The position numbers were made by a program, and so were the translations under genes. Below are positions 63,370 through 64,000 of a DNA stretch of 64,000 nt, piece by piece. This stretch comes from Legionella sp. PC1000. GTDB lineage: Bacteria; Pseudomonadota; Gammaproteobacteria; Legionellales; Legionellaceae. The stretch's first letter is position 1. Every line of letters begins with the position of its first letter. The stretch spans positions 3,070,001 to 3,134,000 of the forward strand of contig NZ_CP059400.1 in the NCBI RefSeq assembly GCF_014109805.1, written 5' to 3'. Below the pieces are notes generated by a model, which saw nothing but the letters and a program-made list of their open reading frames with translations, did not search any database and was not told the origin of the DNA.

Positions 63370-63903
63370 TTGAAATTCATGCCAGCTAAAAAGACAGCGT
63401 TCACCTTAATTGAACTTTTGGTGACCTTATTGGTACTTTGCGTCACTTTGGTTATAGCAATTCCCTTCTTAAGCGGTATGCTTATGAATAATCGCCTAAT
63501 AGCTTATACAGATATGTTTGTGAACGCGCTTAATTATGCGCGCCACAGCGCGCTTAACGGATCAATGAACGTCATAGTTTGCCCCTTCGGGGCACCACAA
63601 TCCACCACTTGTGGCGGAAGTTGGAACGCCGGATGGATAGTAGCAACCCAACCCACAGTAGGTGCAAGCACCTTATTGAAAAGCCAGCAACTTTCACCTT
63701 CAGATCCTGTCCTTTCAGGCAACGTTGCAAATGTAGTCTTTGATTCTCATGGAGTGACTACTACTCCAAGTAATTTTAAATTTTGTGACAGCAGAGGAGG
63801 AGCATTTGGACGTTCTGTAGAAGTATTGGCCACTGGATATGTCCAATCAAGTACCACACCCGGACAAGCCGTTTGGGATAACAGTGCGCTTACATGCCCT
63901 TAA
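63370..63903 (+). CDS. fimT: Minor pilin FimT/GspH family
   Basis: A 177-residue type IV pilin-like protein. The N-terminal helix AFTLIELLVTLLVLCVTLVIAIPFL carries the prepilin pattern with the conserved Glu at +5, but the residue before the cleavage site is Ala (TA-F) instead of the usual Gly. The soluble part has Cys pairs (VCPFGAPQSTTCGG; KFCDSR ... ALTC). FimT in Legionella-like bacteria binds DNA during natural transformation. Starts TTG 63370 and ATG 63379 are both possible. pilV follows. Confidence 0.85.
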   Translation: MKFMPAKKTAFTLIELLVTLLVLCVTLVIAIPFLSGMLMNNRLIAYTDMFVNALNYARHSALNGSMNVIVCPFGAPQSTTCGGSWNAGWIVATQPTVGASTLLKSQQLSPSDPVLSGNVANVVFDSHGVTTTPSNFKFCDSRGGAFGRSVEVLATGYVQSSTTPGQAVWDNSALTCP

Positions 63904-63915
63904 TGGAGGTTATTC

Positions 63916-64000
63916 ATGAATCATTCGGGGAAATACAGCACACAACAAACAGGAATGTCATTAATCGAGGTCCTCGTTGCACTCGTGGTCATGGCCGTTG
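63916..64000 (+). CDS. pilV: PilV-like minor pilin, N-terminal part (runs off the right edge)
   Basis: Twenty-eight codons are visible: MNHSGKYSTQQTG, then MSLIEVLVALVVMAV. This is a prepilin leader with the canonical Gly before the cleavage site and Glu at +5, and the SLIEVLVALVV stretch typical of PilV. GGAGG lies before the ATG. It follows fimT by 12 bases, so a minor-pilin operon (fimT, pilV, then probably pilW, pilX, pilY1, pilE) starts here. Confidence 0.85.
   Translation, partial: MNHSGKYSTQQTGMSLIEVLVALVVMAV

Overview
The window reads as part of a Legionella chromosome, probably not L. pneumophila itself. This rests on an IcmD/DotP-type Dot/Icm subunit, Pht-like transporters beside deoB, several orphan proteins of the kind that include Dot/Icm substrates, an AT-rich composition and families of short palindromic intergenic repeats. 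No rRNA, tRNA or CRISPR array was recognised. Two genes run off the ends: cphA-like at the left, pilV-like at the right.

Layout. 1-4.4 kb: cyanophycin-synthetase-like gene, a small stress-type operon (CsbD, PRC-barrel, exported peptide), a GNAT enzyme and a KefB/YbaL-type antiporter. 4.8-11.4 kb: a serine-hydrolase cluster. It holds a CocE/NonD-like protein, a beta-lactamase-fold protein that has lost its catalytic residues and is fused to DUF302, and a beta-lactamase-family gene split by an 866-bp IS5-type element. A 568-bp chimeric inverted-repeat element lies between the last two. 11.5-15.1 kb: a DUF4442 protein, an orphan, DipZ and a cyclic-nucleotide-binding protein. 15.2-20.3 kb: a malonate decarboxylase operon (mdcA, a fused mdcC-mdcD, mdcE, mdcG, mdcB) with no mdcH. 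20.4-24 kb: NDH-2, an amino-acid permease and a repeat-rich gap.

24-34 kb is the most accessory-looking part: an orphan icmD paralogue, a PRTase-HAD double-domain protein, an outer-membrane barrel, a secreted protein with eight Cys-pair repeats and a 17-proline linker, an orphan possible effector, and a decayed Tn5053/Tn552-type transposase (frameshifted tniA, truncated tniB). 34-43.5 kb: Rieske oxygenase, VOC protein, Hsp20 behind a sigma-32-like promoter, periplasmic carbonic anhydrase, an exported TIM-barrel-like protein, MFS carrier, PhyH dioxygenase, PepSY protein and a Dam methylase whose stop codon is completed by a second copy of the chimeric element.

43.6-64 kb is mostly core: two paralogous MFS carriers, malic enzyme, L31, Dps, two adjacent exonuclease III-like genes, WrbA, a pyrimidine-salvage operon (two Pht-like carriers plus deoB), hslVU with its own sigma-32-like promoter, a nested repeat cluster, a GT39 membrane glycosyltransferase, a strong effector candidate with a CpxR-like box, a NodB-type deacetylase and the start of a minor-pilin operon (fimT, pilV).

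The observations I would follow first are the two-copy chimeric element made of transposase and GIY-YIG gene pieces, the pseudo-beta-lactamase/DUF302 fusion, the mdcC-mdcD fusion, the PRTase-HAD protein facing an orphan icmD, and the acidic-tailed protein with an internal duplication downstream of a CpxR-like box.
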